Assembly (NCBI GenBank): GCA_039962225.1
Contig: JAMPKV010000014.1
Span: 108,924-172,923 of the forward strand
DNA from: Microcoleus sp. AS-A8
Lineage (GTDB): Bacteria; Cyanobacteriota; Cyanobacteriia; Cyanobacteriales; Coleofasciculaceae
Direction: 5' to 3'
DNA: 64,000 bases
Shown: in pieces, positions 27,014 to 37,097 of the stretch
Numbering within the stretch: position 1 is the stretch's first letter
How the letters are laid out: the number at the start of each line of letters is the position of its first letter
Made by a program: the position numbers and the translations under genes
The notes under the pieces: model-generated
What the model was told of the DNA's origin: nothing
Database searches by the model: none
The model's input: the letters and a program-made list of their open reading frames with translations, nothing else

Positions 27014-29380
27014 ATGATACTCACGGATCGTGCCCCCCAGAAAGTTTCGAGCTGGAATCAGCAAACCTATCAACGCTTGAAACTTGCCTTGAGTCTTGGT
27101 CTGCGTCGCCAAATTTTTGTGGCGGTGTGTGATGACTTGAGCCTACGCAACCGTCTAGCAGGTAAATTACATGCCGAGTTGGGTACCTCTTTAGCAAGAG
27201 CGTCCCTGGACGTTCCAGGCAGCTCAAAATTGATCAGCCTGAAATTAAACCTGAGCGACCCCAATCCTTTAGCCCAAATTGCTCAATGGTGCTCACAGCA
27301 TCGGCAATCCCGAAGTTCTACACCAGCACCGGGATTTCAAATTTTAGGAGTTGAGCGCTTAACACGGCAACCGCCATCGGTGCAGCGATTGTTCCTCAGG
27401 CGTTTACAATCGATTGACCGAAATTTGCTGCGCTTGGAATCAACCTTATTACTCTGGTTGCCACGACCTTGGTTCCACATGATTCAGCAGTCTGTGCCAG
27501 AGTTTTGGCAGTGGCACACAGGTGTTTTTGAGTTTGAAGGAGAGCCAACCCCTTTACCTCCGGTTGGTGCATCCAAACCAGAGGCTTCCCCCAATTCAGT
27601 GGCGTTAGAGTCAGAAGCAGGAAAGGGTTCTTTCCAGGAAGACTTGCGAACACTCCTGACTCACGACTTGGCAGAAAGCGACAAGCGACCGCCTATCAAG
27701 CAAATTAGTTGGAAAAAGCAACAGCCTTACAACCCTTCAGTTCACAAACCAGCCGCAGACGCTCCTCACGCTGCTAGCGCTTCGCCATCGGGGAAACCAA
27801 ACCCTAAAACGGGTACAGCATCCTCACCCCCAAATGATTACACCAAAACGACCCATTACCCGATCCCTCCTGCTCAAAAGGCCGTTCCGTTAACAGAAGA
27901 CGAGGCGGTGGTGTTTGAGGAACTCATGGAACATGAGATATCGATGCCGCTAACACCCCGTGCCATAACACCTAACGCTGAATTGGGTTTAGGTGATTTA
28001 GAGCGGGAATTAGAGCAACTTCAGATTGATGAGTTCATGGGTTATGCTCAACCCCCCATCCTCAATTCCCAATCAGGCGAACCGACTCCAACGGCACCGC
28101 CAAACGGGCACTCCTTGCCACCCTCCCTGCCAGGCTCCACACCACAGCCGCAACCCCAGTCAGCAGAGTCGCCAGCAGAGACTTATTTAGAACTGGGTCA
28201 TCACTATCGCCATGCCATTGAGCAGGGAGATGCCTCTGAAGAAAACTTGATGATTGCCATTCAGGCTTATGAGCAAGCGCTGCATTGGTTAGACAAATCC
28301 TCGCCCCAAGTTTCAGATATCCTCAATGACTTGGGTAATCTCTACTGGATGTTATCCCGTTGTCCTGGCAGCGTGGATCATGCGCTTTCCTATTTAGAGC
28401 AAGCGATTCAAGCCTACCAACTGGCTTTGACTAAGCTAACGGCTGAAGAAGCGCCCCTCACCTACGCGATGATTCAAAATAATCTGGGAGCCGCTTACGG
28501 GGATTTAGCTCGGCATAAAGACCCAGCAGAGAGCTTGGAGCAGTCAATTCGCGCCTATGAAGAAGCCTTGCGCTATCGCCGTGCTGACAGCGATCCCCTA
28601 AAGTATGCTTCTACGCAAAACAATTTGGGTACCGCTCACTGGAATTTAGCTCAGCATCAAGCTTCGGTTGCCCATTTACGAGCAGCGATCGCGGCTTATA
28701 AAGAAGCTCTTTCTTATTATTCCCCTCAATCTGAGCCGTTAAATTGGGCAATGATTCAAAATAACCTAGGGACTGCCTACTGGAATCTTGCCCAGTACGA
28801 ACAACCGCAAATCTGGTTACCCCTGGCAACAGCAGCTTATCAGGAGGCGATGAAGTACCGAACCCCGGCAGTTGCGCCTGCGGCTTGTGCGGCTACACTC
28901 AATAACTTGGGTACGGCATATTGGCATTTAGCAGACCACTGTCACGACCAAGCCCAGCAGCAGGCAGAATACTTAGAGAAATCTATTGCGGCTTATGAAA
29001 ATGCGATCGCTCTGACTCAGCAATTGTCTCAAAATGAGCCACCCATACCCGTTAATTTCGATGTTTTTGCCACCTACAATAATCTGGGATTAGCCCATTA
29101 CCAACTGGCAACCGAACCGCAATTTTCTCTAACGCAGCCGTCTAAATTAACTCATCTTGAATCAGCTTTAGAGCAACACGCGAAAGTTTGCATGGGTCTG
29201 AAGGCGCAAGACGATCCTAACGTCGCTACCGCAACGCCCTCAGATTCGTACCAAACGGCCTTCAGCTACATCATTAAAACAATTCGTGCTATTTACAATG
29301 AAGGTGGTCTGGCTGGGCAAAATCGCGCCCTCTCGAAGGTTCCGGGTCAGCTATTACCAGAAATTTTGCCCCGATTGTAA
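27014..29380 (+). CDS. Large TPR-repeat protein with ATPase-like N-terminal region
   Basis: About 788 residues from ATG 27014 (TTG 26963 also possible). The first ~180 residues (RQIFVAVCDDLSLRNRLAGKLHAEL, then FQILGVERLTRQPPSVQRLFLRRL, LLLWLPRPWFHMIQQSVPEFW) recall the P-loop ATPase region in other TPR proteins, but no clear Walker A is seen. A Pro/Ser-rich acidic linker (about 180-390) leads to at least six TPR-like units with recurring IQNNLGAAYGDLA, TQNNLGTAHWNLA and LNNLGTAYWHLA. It is probably a cytoplasmic scaffold; partners are unknown. It precedes the helicase gene, in the same direction. Confidence 0.75.
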   Translation: MILTDRAPQKVSSWNQQTYQRLKLALSLGLRRQIFVAVCDDLSLRNRLAGKLHAELGTSLARASLDVPGSSKLISLKLNLSDPNPLAQIAQWCSQHRQSRSSTPAPGFQILGVERLTRQPPSVQRLFLRRLQSIDRNLLRLESTLLLWLPRPWFHMIQQSVPEFWQWHTGVFEFEGEPTPLPPVGASKPEASPNSVALESEAGKGSFQEDLRTLLTHDLAESDKRPPIKQISWKKQQPYNPSVHKPAADAPHAASASPSGKPNPKTGTASSPPNDYTKTTHYPIPPAQKAVPLTEDEAVVFEELMEHEISMPLTPRAITPNAELGLGDLERELEQLQIDEFMGYAQPPILNSQSGEPTPTAPPNGHSLPPSLPGSTPQPQPQSAESPAETYLELGHHYRHAIEQGDASEENLMIAIQAYEQALHWLDKSSPQVSDILNDLGNLYWMLSRCPGSVDHALSYLEQAIQAYQLALTKLTAEEAPLTYAMIQNNLGAAYGDLARHKDPAESLEQSIRAYEEALRYRRADSDPLKYASTQNNLGTAHWNLAQHQASVAHLRAAIAAYKEALSYYSPQSEPLNWAMIQNNLGTAYWNLAQYEQPQIWLPLATAAYQEAMKYRTPAVAPAACAATLNNLGTAYWHLADHCHDQAQQQAEYLEKSIAAYENAIALTQQLSQNEPPIPVNFDVFATYNNLGLAHYQLATEPQFSLTQPSKLTHLESALEQHAKVCMGLKAQDDPNVATATPSDSYQTAFSYIIKTIRAIYNEGGLAGQNRALSKVPGQLLPEILPRL

Positions 29381-29697
29381 TGGAGACAGAGGCGTGAAGC
29401 CTTCAAGTTAGCGATCGCGCACTTCCTCTGATCAATCAGCCGCAACACGATCCCCTTCCGGCACCCGTACTATAAAACATATTTTTTATTATTCGTCAAG
29501 ATAATTAAAATAAGTTTATGGAGGGTGAGCGCTTTGCTTGTAGAGCAGACAACAGACCACCCTAGAACCCTAAGCGCCTAGCTTGGAGCCTACTCGAAGA
29601 GTCGCCCCAAGCTAAACGGTTTCTGGTTCCGGCTTTACAATAAAACCTAAGCAGCATAGATTAAAGCCAAAATTTAAGCATTCCCAAGGGACATTTA
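29381..29697. other. Leader of the helicase gene with paired hairpins
   Basis: 317-bp spacer. An A/T-rich block (29470-29520) is promoter-like, and two hairpins follow (separate entry). No protein-coding frame was recognised. Confidence 0.45.
29522..29614 (+). ncRNA. Candidate structured RNA or leader element
   Basis: AGGGTG (29522-29527) can pair with CACCCT (29558-29563). Then TAGCTTGG (29579-29586) pairs perfectly with CCAAGCTA (29607-29614), enclosing an inner ACTC-GAA-GAGT hairpin. Two ordered hairpins downstream of an A/T-rich promoter-like block suggest a structured 5' leader or small RNA. No known RNA family is recognised. Confidence 0.3.
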
Positions 29698-32418
29698 TTG
29701 GAAAGACTTTGTGTGAACGTTTCCACTACCTCAGTCAATCTTGACCTAAAGAATTTATTTCCGTTTGAACTCGATGAATTTCAGCAACAGGCGATCGCAG
29801 CCCTGAATGCAGGTCGCTCTGTGGTTGTCTGTGCTCCCACCGGTTCGGGGAAAACCCTCATTGGAGAATATACCATTCACCGTGCCCTAGCGCGGGGCGG
29901 TCGCATCTTCTACACCACACCCTTAAAGGCTCTGTCTAACCAGAAGCTGCGTGATTTCCGAGAATTATTTGGTGCAGAGCAAGTGGGACTGCTGACCGGT
30001 GATATCTCCATCAACCGGGATGCCCCCATCTTGGTCATGACCACCGAAATCTTCCGCAACATGCTCTATGGCACACCCATTGGGGAAGTCGGCACCTCCC
30101 TGGTTGGCGTGGAAGCGGTCGTACTCGATGAGTGTCATTACATGAATGACCGACAGCGGGGCACCGTTTGGGAAGAATCCATTATCTATTGCCCCCCAGA
30201 AGTCCAACTCGTTGCTCTCTCCGCCACCGTTGCCAATGCTGACCAGCTCACGGAATGGCTGAATCTCGTTCATGGCGCAACAGAGCTAATTTACTCCAAC
30301 TTCCGACCCGTTCCCTTGCAGTTCTACTTCGGGAACACCAAGGGCGTTTTTCCGCTGCTGGATGAGACTCACAGGCAAATTAACCCTCGCCTCAAACCCA
30401 AAAATAAAGGAGGCAAACCACGAGGAGGGCGTCCAGAAAGTCCCCACATGACCTATATCCTAGAGCAACTTGCGGCACGGGATATGTTACCGGCGATTTA
30501 CTTTATCTTCAGTCGTCGGGGCTGTGATCGAGCCGTGGAGGAAATGGGGGATTTTTCACTAGTTAATGAACGAGAAGCCGCCCAACTCAAGGAGAAAATT
30601 GACGAATTTTTAAGTCGCAATCCAGAGGCCGGTCGTGCTGGACAAGTGGAACCGCTTTACCGAGGAATTGCCGCTCATCACGCCGGAATTTTACCCGCCT
30701 GGAAGGGATTGGTGGAAGAACTGTTCCAACTGGGTCTGATTAAAGTGGTGTTTGCCACGGAGACGCTGGCAGCAGGGATTAATATGCCTGCCCGCACCAC
30801 TGTCATTTCGACGCTGTCCAAGCGGACTGACCGGGGACATCGCTTGCTGACGGCTTCAGAATTCTTGCAGATGGCGGGTCGTGCCGGACGGCGGGGCATG
30901 GATGCTATCGGCTATGTTGTTACCTTACAGACGCCCTTTGAAGGGGCAAAAGAAGCAGCTTACCTAGCAACGGCGGGTGCTGACCCCCTCGTGAGCCAGT
31001 TCTCACCCACTTACGGCATGGTGCTGAATTTGTTGCAAACCCACTCGGTGAGTGAAGCCAAGGATTTGGTGGAACGGAGTTTTGCCCAGTACTTGGCGAC
31101 ACTTTATCTCCGGCCTCAGCAACAAGCGATTACGGAGTTGACCACAGAACTGACGAAACTGGATATTCAACTCGCCCCCATAGAAGTGAAACAGTTGGAA
31201 AAGTATGAAAAACTCAGTGAACGCCTCAAAGAAGAACGCCGATTGCTGAAACTCCTGGAAAATCAAGCGGAAGCAGCGCGCGCCCAGGAAATTGCCCAGG
31301 TTCTTAAAGATGCGCCACCCGGAACTGTACTCTATCTGAAAGGGAAGCATGTGAAGGTATCTTCCCCTGTTCCAGCGGTTTTGGTGGCGAAGGTAAAAGG
31401 AAGTGGTCACGCGCCTAATTTTGTCTGCTTAAGCACCCATAATCGCTGGTATGTAGCGACAACGGCGGATGTTGTTGACATGCTTGCGGAAGACGAGATG
31501 GGATATGTCGAGTATGTCCCTCTACCAGAGGAACTCATGCTGAAGGCCGGTCAAGTCAGGCGCGGCAAAGAGGAGACAGAAGCGATCGCGCAGCACCTGC
31601 AAAGGAGTATTGGGCATCGCACGCCATCGGCTGATTTAGCCTCTTTTGCACCCGAAGTGTTCACTCAATCTAAAGTTGTGGAGGCTGTAAAAGACCAACT
31701 CGACAATCATCCCTTGCACTATTGGGGCAATCCCAGTAATCTGATCAAGCGTCACAAACGCCGATTAACCTTGCAAGAAGAAATTCATCAGCATCAAGCC
31801 CAGTATCGAGAAAACCAAGCTCACCACTGGCAGGAATTTCTGAACCTGATTGAGGTACTCAGAGCCTTTGGTTGCTTGGACAACGTCACACCCACCCCTT
31901 TGGGAAAAGCCACCGCTGCCATTCGCGGAGATAACGAATTATGGCTAGGACTGGCGCTGATGTCGGGGGAATTTGATCAATTAGACCCCCACCACCTGGC
32001 AGGTGCGATGTGTGCTCTGGTTACCGAAACCCCTCGCCCCGATAGCTGGACGAACTACTTACCCCCTGAACCCGCGATCGAGGCCTTGGTTCATTTGAAA
32101 GGGACGCGGCAGAGTCTGCTGAAATTGCAGTATCGCTATGACATCATGTGGCCGATTTGGCCGGAATATAAATTCCTCGATAAGATCGTCGGCGGATTAA
32201 TGGGTCTGGTAGAGCAGTGGGCTTTAGGTGTCTCCTGGACAGATCTGTGTGCCAACACCAGCTTAGATGAGGGCGATGTGGTGCGGATTTTGCGCCGAAC
32301 GGTGGATATTCTTTCCCAAATTCCCCATGTACCGGCTGTACCCAATTCCTTGAGAGTCAATGCCATTCGAGCAATCCAGTTACTTGACCGCTTCCCCGTC
32401 AACGAAGTAGTTGATTAA
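29698..32418 (+). CDS. Ski2-like DEAD/DEAH-box RNA helicase
   Basis: 906 residues. Helicase core: Q-like FELDEFQQQAIAALNAGRS, Walker A VCAPTGSGKTLIGE, motif Ia TTPLKALSNQK, motif II LDECHYMND (DECH), motif III LSATVAN, and later HHAGILPAWKG, FATETLAAGINMPARTT and motif VI QMAGRAGRRGMD. The C-terminal part has the rRNA-processing arch-like region and a DSHCT domain. This is the Mtr4/Ski2/ISE2-like family, acting in RNA turnover or rRNA maturation. The start is TTG 29698 with AAGGG upstream, or GTG 29713. Confidence 0.93.
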   Translation: MERLCVNVSTTSVNLDLKNLFPFELDEFQQQAIAALNAGRSVVVCAPTGSGKTLIGEYTIHRALARGGRIFYTTPLKALSNQKLRDFRELFGAEQVGLLTGDISINRDAPILVMTTEIFRNMLYGTPIGEVGTSLVGVEAVVLDECHYMNDRQRGTVWEESIIYCPPEVQLVALSATVANADQLTEWLNLVHGATELIYSNFRPVPLQFYFGNTKGVFPLLDETHRQINPRLKPKNKGGKPRGGRPESPHMTYILEQLAARDMLPAIYFIFSRRGCDRAVEEMGDFSLVNEREAAQLKEKIDEFLSRNPEAGRAGQVEPLYRGIAAHHAGILPAWKGLVEELFQLGLIKVVFATETLAAGINMPARTTVISTLSKRTDRGHRLLTASEFLQMAGRAGRRGMDAIGYVVTLQTPFEGAKEAAYLATAGADPLVSQFSPTYGMVLNLLQTHSVSEAKDLVERSFAQYLATLYLRPQQQAITELTTELTKLDIQLAPIEVKQLEKYEKLSERLKEERRLLKLLENQAEAARAQEIAQVLKDAPPGTVLYLKGKHVKVSSPVPAVLVAKVKGSGHAPNFVCLSTHNRWYVATTADVVDMLAEDEMGYVEYVPLPEELMLKAGQVRRGKEETEAIAQHLQRSIGHRTPSADLASFAPEVFTQSKVVEAVKDQLDNHPLHYWGNPSNLIKRHKRRLTLQEEIHQHQAQYRENQAHHWQEFLNLIEVLRAFGCLDNVTPTPLGKATAAIRGDNELWLGLALMSGEFDQLDPHHLAGAMCALVTETPRPDSWTNYLPPEPAIEALVHLKGTRQSLLKLQYRYDIMWPIWPEYKFLDKIVGGLMGLVEQWALGVSWTDLCANTSLDEGDVVRILRRTVDILSQIPHVPAVPNSLRVNAIRAIQLLDRFPVNEVVD

Positions 32419-32561
32419 CCGGGTTCTCCTCCCAGTCCCCCATTCCTAGCTCTCGCTTTCAGGTTGGAAGTTCTACACGTAGAATTTCTTAACACGTCCT
32501 TTGGTCATCGCGTCATGTGCCAAAGGGATATTGGTTATTGGTGAGCGACGAAGGAGCATAG

Positions 32562-35369
32562 GTGAGGAGTTATTTGCGTTCTAATCAGCCATGGCGTTTA
32601 GCTACAGAGCGACTTAAGCCGTTGTTTTCAAGACACGGCAACCAGACAACTACAGGCATTCCGTGGCAGGCAATTTTTGTGGGCAGCGTCATCGCCACGT
32701 TGTTCCATTCAGGGGTGCTGCCATCCGCCGTCTGGGCAGAAACAGCAAAACTGGGAGTGGTCAAAAGTCCCGACAATGAAGGGTATTGGTCAGAAATTAC
32801 CACGCGCTTACAGGCAACAGGGGTTGACTACTGCATCGTTGATTTTTCTCAAGTCCAACAAGTATCGGATTTGGGCCGCCCGAAGTTACTATTTTTACCC
32901 AATATTGAGCGGCTCGAAGCCGCACAGCTAGCGGCACTCCAAGAATGGATGCGCCAAGGCGGTCGAGTGATTGTCAGTGGGCCTGTGGGGACTCTTTCCC
33001 AACCGGAAATCCGCACTCGGTTGCGGACGCTTTTGGGTGCTTACTGGGGGTTTGACCTCAAACAACCCTCTGGGTTGAAACCGTTGAGAACGGATAAACA
33101 GACGTGGGTACCCTCATCTGGCTCTACAGGTAATATCCGGGGAGGCGTCGTCATTCCCACCGGGTTGACCTCTTCTACCGCTGCGGTCTGGAGTCAGAGG
33201 GATAACTCACCTGCCGTGGTGAGCAACGACCAATCGCTCTTTTTGGGCTGGCGCTGGGGTGTGGATGTCATGGTACCCCCAGCCGTGGATACGGTTTGGT
33301 TACAAGCCGCTCTCCGTCGGTATGATATAACTGCCAATCCGTCACGAGGAAGGTCAACCCCATCTCAACCCTATTGTGTGCCGTCCCAAGCCTCAGCGAC
33401 CCAGCGACCCCTAACGTCCCGACCTAGTCGTAACCCACCTAATCCGGCAAGGGTTACACCGCAAACTGCCGCCGCCAGCGCCAATCCGCCTACGAGCATC
33501 GCCCAAGTTGACCCTGATTTTGGGGTCGCACCTGCACAAATCTTACCCAACAGTAAAGGGCCGCTCACCGCAGCGCAAGCGGCTGCCATGAGTCAGGAGT
33601 TGAAAAATCTGATCGGTCGGGTTGAAAGTGCTCTACTCACTGCCAATGCTACGAACAGTAATGTGAATTTACCCACAGGCGCAGCGATTGAGCAATTTCT
33701 CCGTGCGGGTGCCAAAGGGGGTTCTAGACCCGAAGACGCCCAGACTCCTGACCCCATGATCAGTAGTAATCCAACAATTAGAGCCGTCGTTCAGGCGAGG
33801 ATGGGGCTGCAAAACTTCCTCAATGCCGTAGCACAAAAGGACTATGATCGGGCAAGACAACATTGGCTCCAAGCCCGACGTACCCTCTGGGATAACTACC
33901 CAACTGATCGCAAGCTGACTCAGCCAGAGATTCGGGCGATTTGGTTAGACCGGGGAACCATTGTCCGCGCTAAATCAGAGCAGGATTTAGCCAAAGTTTT
34001 CGATCAACTGGCGGCAGCAGGTTTTAATACCGTGTTCTTTGAAACCGTCAATGCCAGTTATCCCATTTATCCCAGTCGTGTGGCACCGGAACAAAACCCG
34101 TTAGTGAAAGGTTGGGACCCCTTAGCTGCTGCCGTGAAGTTAGCCCATCAACGGGGGATGGAATTGCACGCTTGGGTGTGGATGTTTGCGGCGGCGAACC
34201 AGCGTCACAATACGATCTTGAACCAACCCGTCTCCTATCCAGGGCCGCTCCTCAAGGCTCTTCCAGAATGGGCGATGTTTGATCCACGGGGGCGTCTGTT
34301 CGATCCGAGTACCAAAAAGGCGTTCCTCGACCCTGCTAATCCACAAGTGCGGCAATATCTAATGGCACTGTTGGAGGAAATCGTAACTCGCTATGAGGTC
34401 GATGGTATTCAACTCGACTACATCCGCTACCCGTTTCAAGACCCCACAGTGAATCAAACCTTTAGTTATGGCAAGGCGGCACGTCAGCAGTTTAAGGAAC
34501 TGACGGGTATTGACCCCATTCAAGTTTCCCCAAGTCAGCGGGATTTATGGCAAAAGTGGACGGATTTTCGCATTCGGCAAATCGACAGTTTTGTCGCAAC
34601 TGTGTCAACGCGCCTGCGAAAACAACGTCCGTCTCTCATTCTTTCTGCGGCTGTCTTTCCCTTACCCCGTCAGGAGCGTTTGCAAAGACTGCAACAAAAT
34701 TGGGAAGAATGGGCGATTCGAGGGGATATTGACCTTGTGGTTCCCATGACTTATGCCTTGGATACCAGGGGTTTAGAGAGGTTAGCTCAGCCGGTGCTGA
34801 TGCAATCCACCCTGAGTTCAACGTTGATGTTGCCAGCGATTCGGTTGTTGAATTTGCCGACAATAGTCGCTGTTGACCAGATTCAACTCTTGCGAGATTC
34901 CCCATCCAGCGGATATGCTCTGTTTGCGGTTGAGAATCTCGATGGGAATCTTCAGAATGTCTTCCGTCGTACTCAGAGTGGGGGGGAGAATGTTCGCTCC
35001 ATCCCTCCCTCTCCCATCCCTTACCGTCAGCCTTTTCCCGCCGCCGCCGCTCGTTATCAGGCTCTGCAACGAGAATGGAGTTTTCTGTTGGCGAATCAGC
35101 AACTTTTGCTGCGGGAGCCAGTGCTTTCCGAGTGGGGAAAACAAGCCGACACGCTCTCAACGTTACTCAATCAACTGGCCAAAGAGCCATCCATGCAGAA
35201 TTTATTGTCGGCAAAAGCTTATTTGGTATCGTTCCGCTCTCAATTTCAGAGATGGATGCAAAGCCAATCGGCTACACAACCTTATCAAGTCCAAGTGTGG
35301 GATAACCGTTTGGCAACCATTGAGCGGTTGCTGCGCTATGGGGAACGAACGGTGTTGAAACAAGACTAA
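32562..35369 (+). CDS. Glycoside hydrolase-like (GHL10/DUF187) protein with long N-terminal region
   Basis: 935 residues, GTG start after AAGGAG. An N-terminal hydrophobic segment near residues 33-55 (IFVGSVIATLFHSGVLPSAVWAE) is a signal or anchor. Next is a domain (AKLGVVKSPDNEGYWSEITTRL, LLFLPNIERL, GRVIVSGPVG) resembling glutamine-amidotransferase-like folds, then a Pro/Ser/Thr-rich linker (about 265-320). The catalytic region starts EIRAIWLDRGTIVRAKSEQD and contains NTVFFETVNASYPIYPS, HAWVWMFAAANQRHN and VDGIQLDYIRYP. It is likely a periplasmic or outer glycan-processing enzyme; the substrate is unknown. Confidence 0.88.
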   Translation: MRSYLRSNQPWRLATERLKPLFSRHGNQTTTGIPWQAIFVGSVIATLFHSGVLPSAVWAETAKLGVVKSPDNEGYWSEITTRLQATGVDYCIVDFSQVQQVSDLGRPKLLFLPNIERLEAAQLAALQEWMRQGGRVIVSGPVGTLSQPEIRTRLRTLLGAYWGFDLKQPSGLKPLRTDKQTWVPSSGSTGNIRGGVVIPTGLTSSTAAVWSQRDNSPAVVSNDQSLFLGWRWGVDVMVPPAVDTVWLQAALRRYDITANPSRGRSTPSQPYCVPSQASATQRPLTSRPSRNPPNPARVTPQTAAASANPPTSIAQVDPDFGVAPAQILPNSKGPLTAAQAAAMSQELKNLIGRVESALLTANATNSNVNLPTGAAIEQFLRAGAKGGSRPEDAQTPDPMISSNPTIRAVVQARMGLQNFLNAVAQKDYDRARQHWLQARRTLWDNYPTDRKLTQPEIRAIWLDRGTIVRAKSEQDLAKVFDQLAAAGFNTVFFETVNASYPIYPSRVAPEQNPLVKGWDPLAAAVKLAHQRGMELHAWVWMFAAANQRHNTILNQPVSYPGPLLKALPEWAMFDPRGRLFDPSTKKAFLDPANPQVRQYLMALLEEIVTRYEVDGIQLDYIRYPFQDPTVNQTFSYGKAARQQFKELTGIDPIQVSPSQRDLWQKWTDFRIRQIDSFVATVSTRLRKQRPSLILSAAVFPLPRQERLQRLQQNWEEWAIRGDIDLVVPMTYALDTRGLERLAQPVLMQSTLSSTLMLPAIRLLNLPTIVAVDQIQLLRDSPSSGYALFAVENLDGNLQNVFRRTQSGGENVRSIPPSPIPYRQPFPAAAARYQALQREWSFLLANQQLLLREPVLSEWGKQADTLSTLLNQLAKEPSMQNLLSAKAYLVSFRSQFQRWMQSQSATQPYQVQVWDNRLATIERLLRYGERTVLKQD

Positions 35370-35488
35370 TACCAATTTCATAAAATAGCGCTACAAATTG
35401 ACCTCCTCACTAAAGCTCCGGCTAGCCCCCCTTATCCAGGGGGGAACAAGAAAAGTATCTGTAGCAACGATTTAGGAAATCGGTATAA
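35367..35488. mobile_element. MITE-like element with terminal inverted repeats
   Basis: About 122 bp. The left end TAATACCAATTTCATAAAAT...GCTACA matches the inverted right end (TTATACCGATTTCCTAAATC...GCTACA) with about 75-80% identity over 29 bases. The middle carries CCTCCTCACTAAAGCTCCGG and a run of C and G around TTATCCAGGGGGGAAC, which recurs inside the TPR-CHAT gene at about 60257-60300. No transposase is encoded. The element starts at the stop codon of the glycosidase gene. Confidence 0.65.
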
Positions 35489-35607
35489 GCCAAGGGTGGC
35501 AGAGGAACCACAGACTGGCTTCCTGGTCAATCTGAGTCTGCCAATGTTTAAGATTTTAAAATTGCTCCTGGGAATAGAGGTTATTTTTCGCGCTTAGGAG
35601 CGGACTC
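35489..35607. other. Spacer after the MITE
   Basis: No gene or strong hairpin recognised. The end carries an AGGAG ribosome-binding sequence for the small frame at 35608. Confidence 0.3.
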
Positions 35608-35730
35608 ATGAGCTACGATCAAGGCTACATTGTCAGTTGCTCCGCTGCCTTAGAGTGGAGCTTTCCTGTATATACCACTGCATCGAAGGCGGAGGTAAAA
35701 GTTTTCACCACTTTAATCCGATTAAAGTAA
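35608..35730 (+). CDS. Possible 40-residue small protein
   Basis: ATG at 35608 is preceded by TTAGGAGCGGACTC, a very good Shine-Dalgarno at 7 bases. The product starts MSYDQGYIVSCSAALEW and ends FTTLIRLK. Nothing similar is known to me. The spacing argues for translation; the sequence itself has no domain features, so it could be chance. Confidence 0.35.
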   Translation: MSYDQGYIVSCSAALEWSFPVYTTASKAEVKVFTTLIRLK

Positions 35731-35847
35731 AAGCTTGATCCCTTCCACCCCCATCCTCACTCCTAACTGGAGGGTGATTTCTGCCTGGGTACACGAGGGC
35801 GGGGTAGTTTACAATTGAGCCGTTCTAGCTTTGATGACGGATTTTTT

Positions 35848-36303
35848 ATGACTCAGGCTTTTGCTGCTCGGTTTAGCTTTGCTCTACTGGTTCCCATAAC
35901 ATGTTTGACAGTAAGCTTAACGGCGATGGCAGCGAGAGCACAGAGCCAGCTTTATACTCCTCTGGCGATTCCTCCCAGTAACGAAGTTGCGGATACACTC
36001 ACAGACAAGGATATTCCCACCGGTCAGGGTGGGTTTGCCCGCGACTACGCCATCACTTTAAACGCTGGTGACCAACTCGCCATTGATCTTTCTTCAGAGA
36101 ACTTTGACACGATTGTCACTCTCATGGCAGCCGATGGTTCCACAGTCGGAGAAAATGATGATGGCCCTGATGGTACGACGAACTCGCTTTTGTTCACCCG
36201 GATTACTGAAGCAAGTCGGTACATCATTCGAGTGCGTGCCTTTGGAGAAACCAGTGGTGGTGCTTTTAAACTGAAGGTGACGCGCCTGCGACCGCTGAGT
36301 TAA
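35848..36303 (+). CDS. Exported PPC-domain protein
   Basis: About 151 residues from ATG 35848 (TTG 35815 possible). Signal peptide [22 protein letters not shown]. The mature part is one bacterial pre-peptidase C-terminal (PPC) beta-sandwich: [28 protein letters not shown], then [17 protein letters not shown] and [23 protein letters not shown] domains usually sit at the end of secreted proteases; here it is alone. Its last 4 bases overlap the end of convergent cobS. Confidence 0.85.
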   Translation: MTQAFAARFSFALLVPITCLTVSLTAMAARAQSQLYTPLAIPPSNEVADTLTDKDIPTGQGGFARDYAITLNAGDQLAIDLSSENFDTIVTLMAADGSTVGENDDGPDGTTNSLLFTRITEASRYIIRVRAFGETSGGAFKLKVTRLRPLS

Positions 36304-37097
36304 GGGGTGAGAAGGGTCGTCAGAAGGCAGAGAAACAGAGCTTCTGTCCATTCTACGACGGCTCCATAAGTGTCGCCCGTGTGTCCTCCTAGCTGGTGGT
36401 GAAACCAAGCACCAGTCATGAGTGCGATCGCACTTCCCCCTACAGCCATGACCAACGTTGTCCAAATACTACCTTGGTCTAGCCCGATCGCAAATCCGCA
36501 TAAACCCAAAAGTAAAAACAATCCCAACAAGATATCTTGGGGGGTGCGAATGGCCTCTTTGTGAAACGCCCCTTTCCCCGTGGGTTTGAGATAAGGATAA
36601 AATGCGATCGCCGCTACCTGTCCCCAGCGCCCCCAACCGGCTGCCATCATCAACGCGAACCATCGGTAAGCCTCTATATTGGTCAGTGCCGCCGTCTTTA
36701 ATAGCAATAAGGCTACAGCCGCCATCGCTCCAAAAGCACCTGTAGCACTATCCACCATCACCTCTAAACGCCTCTGGGGGTCTTGAACCGCTAAGCCATC
36801 TGCCGTATCCATTGCGCCATCTAGGTGTAGTCCTCCCGTGAGTGCGATCCAGCAGACGACGATTAAAGCACTGCGTGTCAGAATTGGCACACCGACCTGT
36901 TGCAGAACGGTGTCTACAATACCCAAGAGTCCGCCAATCAGTAACCCAATTAGGGGTGCCCAACGAGCAATACCGCGAAATTCTAGCGGCCAACCACTGG
37001 GGAGGGGAATGGTAGTATAAAAAGTAACAGCACCCAAAAAAGACAGCCCAACTTGACATCCCCAGCACACTAATTGTTGAAATGTCAATTGCCTCAT
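36300..37097 (-). CDS. cobS: Adenosylcobinamide-GDP ribazoletransferase
   Basis: 265 residues, integral membrane. Joins adenosylcobinamide-GDP and alpha-ribazole in the last steps of cobalamin assembly. The signature is [15 protein letters not shown] with its aspartates, followed by [44 protein letters not shown] and the late [16 protein letters not shown]. About six membrane segments are evident. No riboswitch is seen upstream, in contrast to the cobalt operon at 57.7 kb. Confidence 0.95.
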   Translation of the reverse strand: MRQLTFQQLVCWGCQVGLSFLGAVTFYTTIPLPSGWPLEFRGIARWAPLIGLLIGGLLGIVDTVLQQVGVPILTRSALIVVCWIALTGGLHLDGAMDTADGLAVQDPQRRLEVMVDSATGAFGAMAAVALLLLKTAALTNIEAYRWFALMMAAGWGRWGQVAAIAFYPYLKPTGKGAFHKEAIRTPQDILLGLFLLLGLCGFAIGLDQGSIWTTLVMAVGGSAIALMTGAWFHHQLGGHTGDTYGAVVEWTEALFLCLLTTLLTP

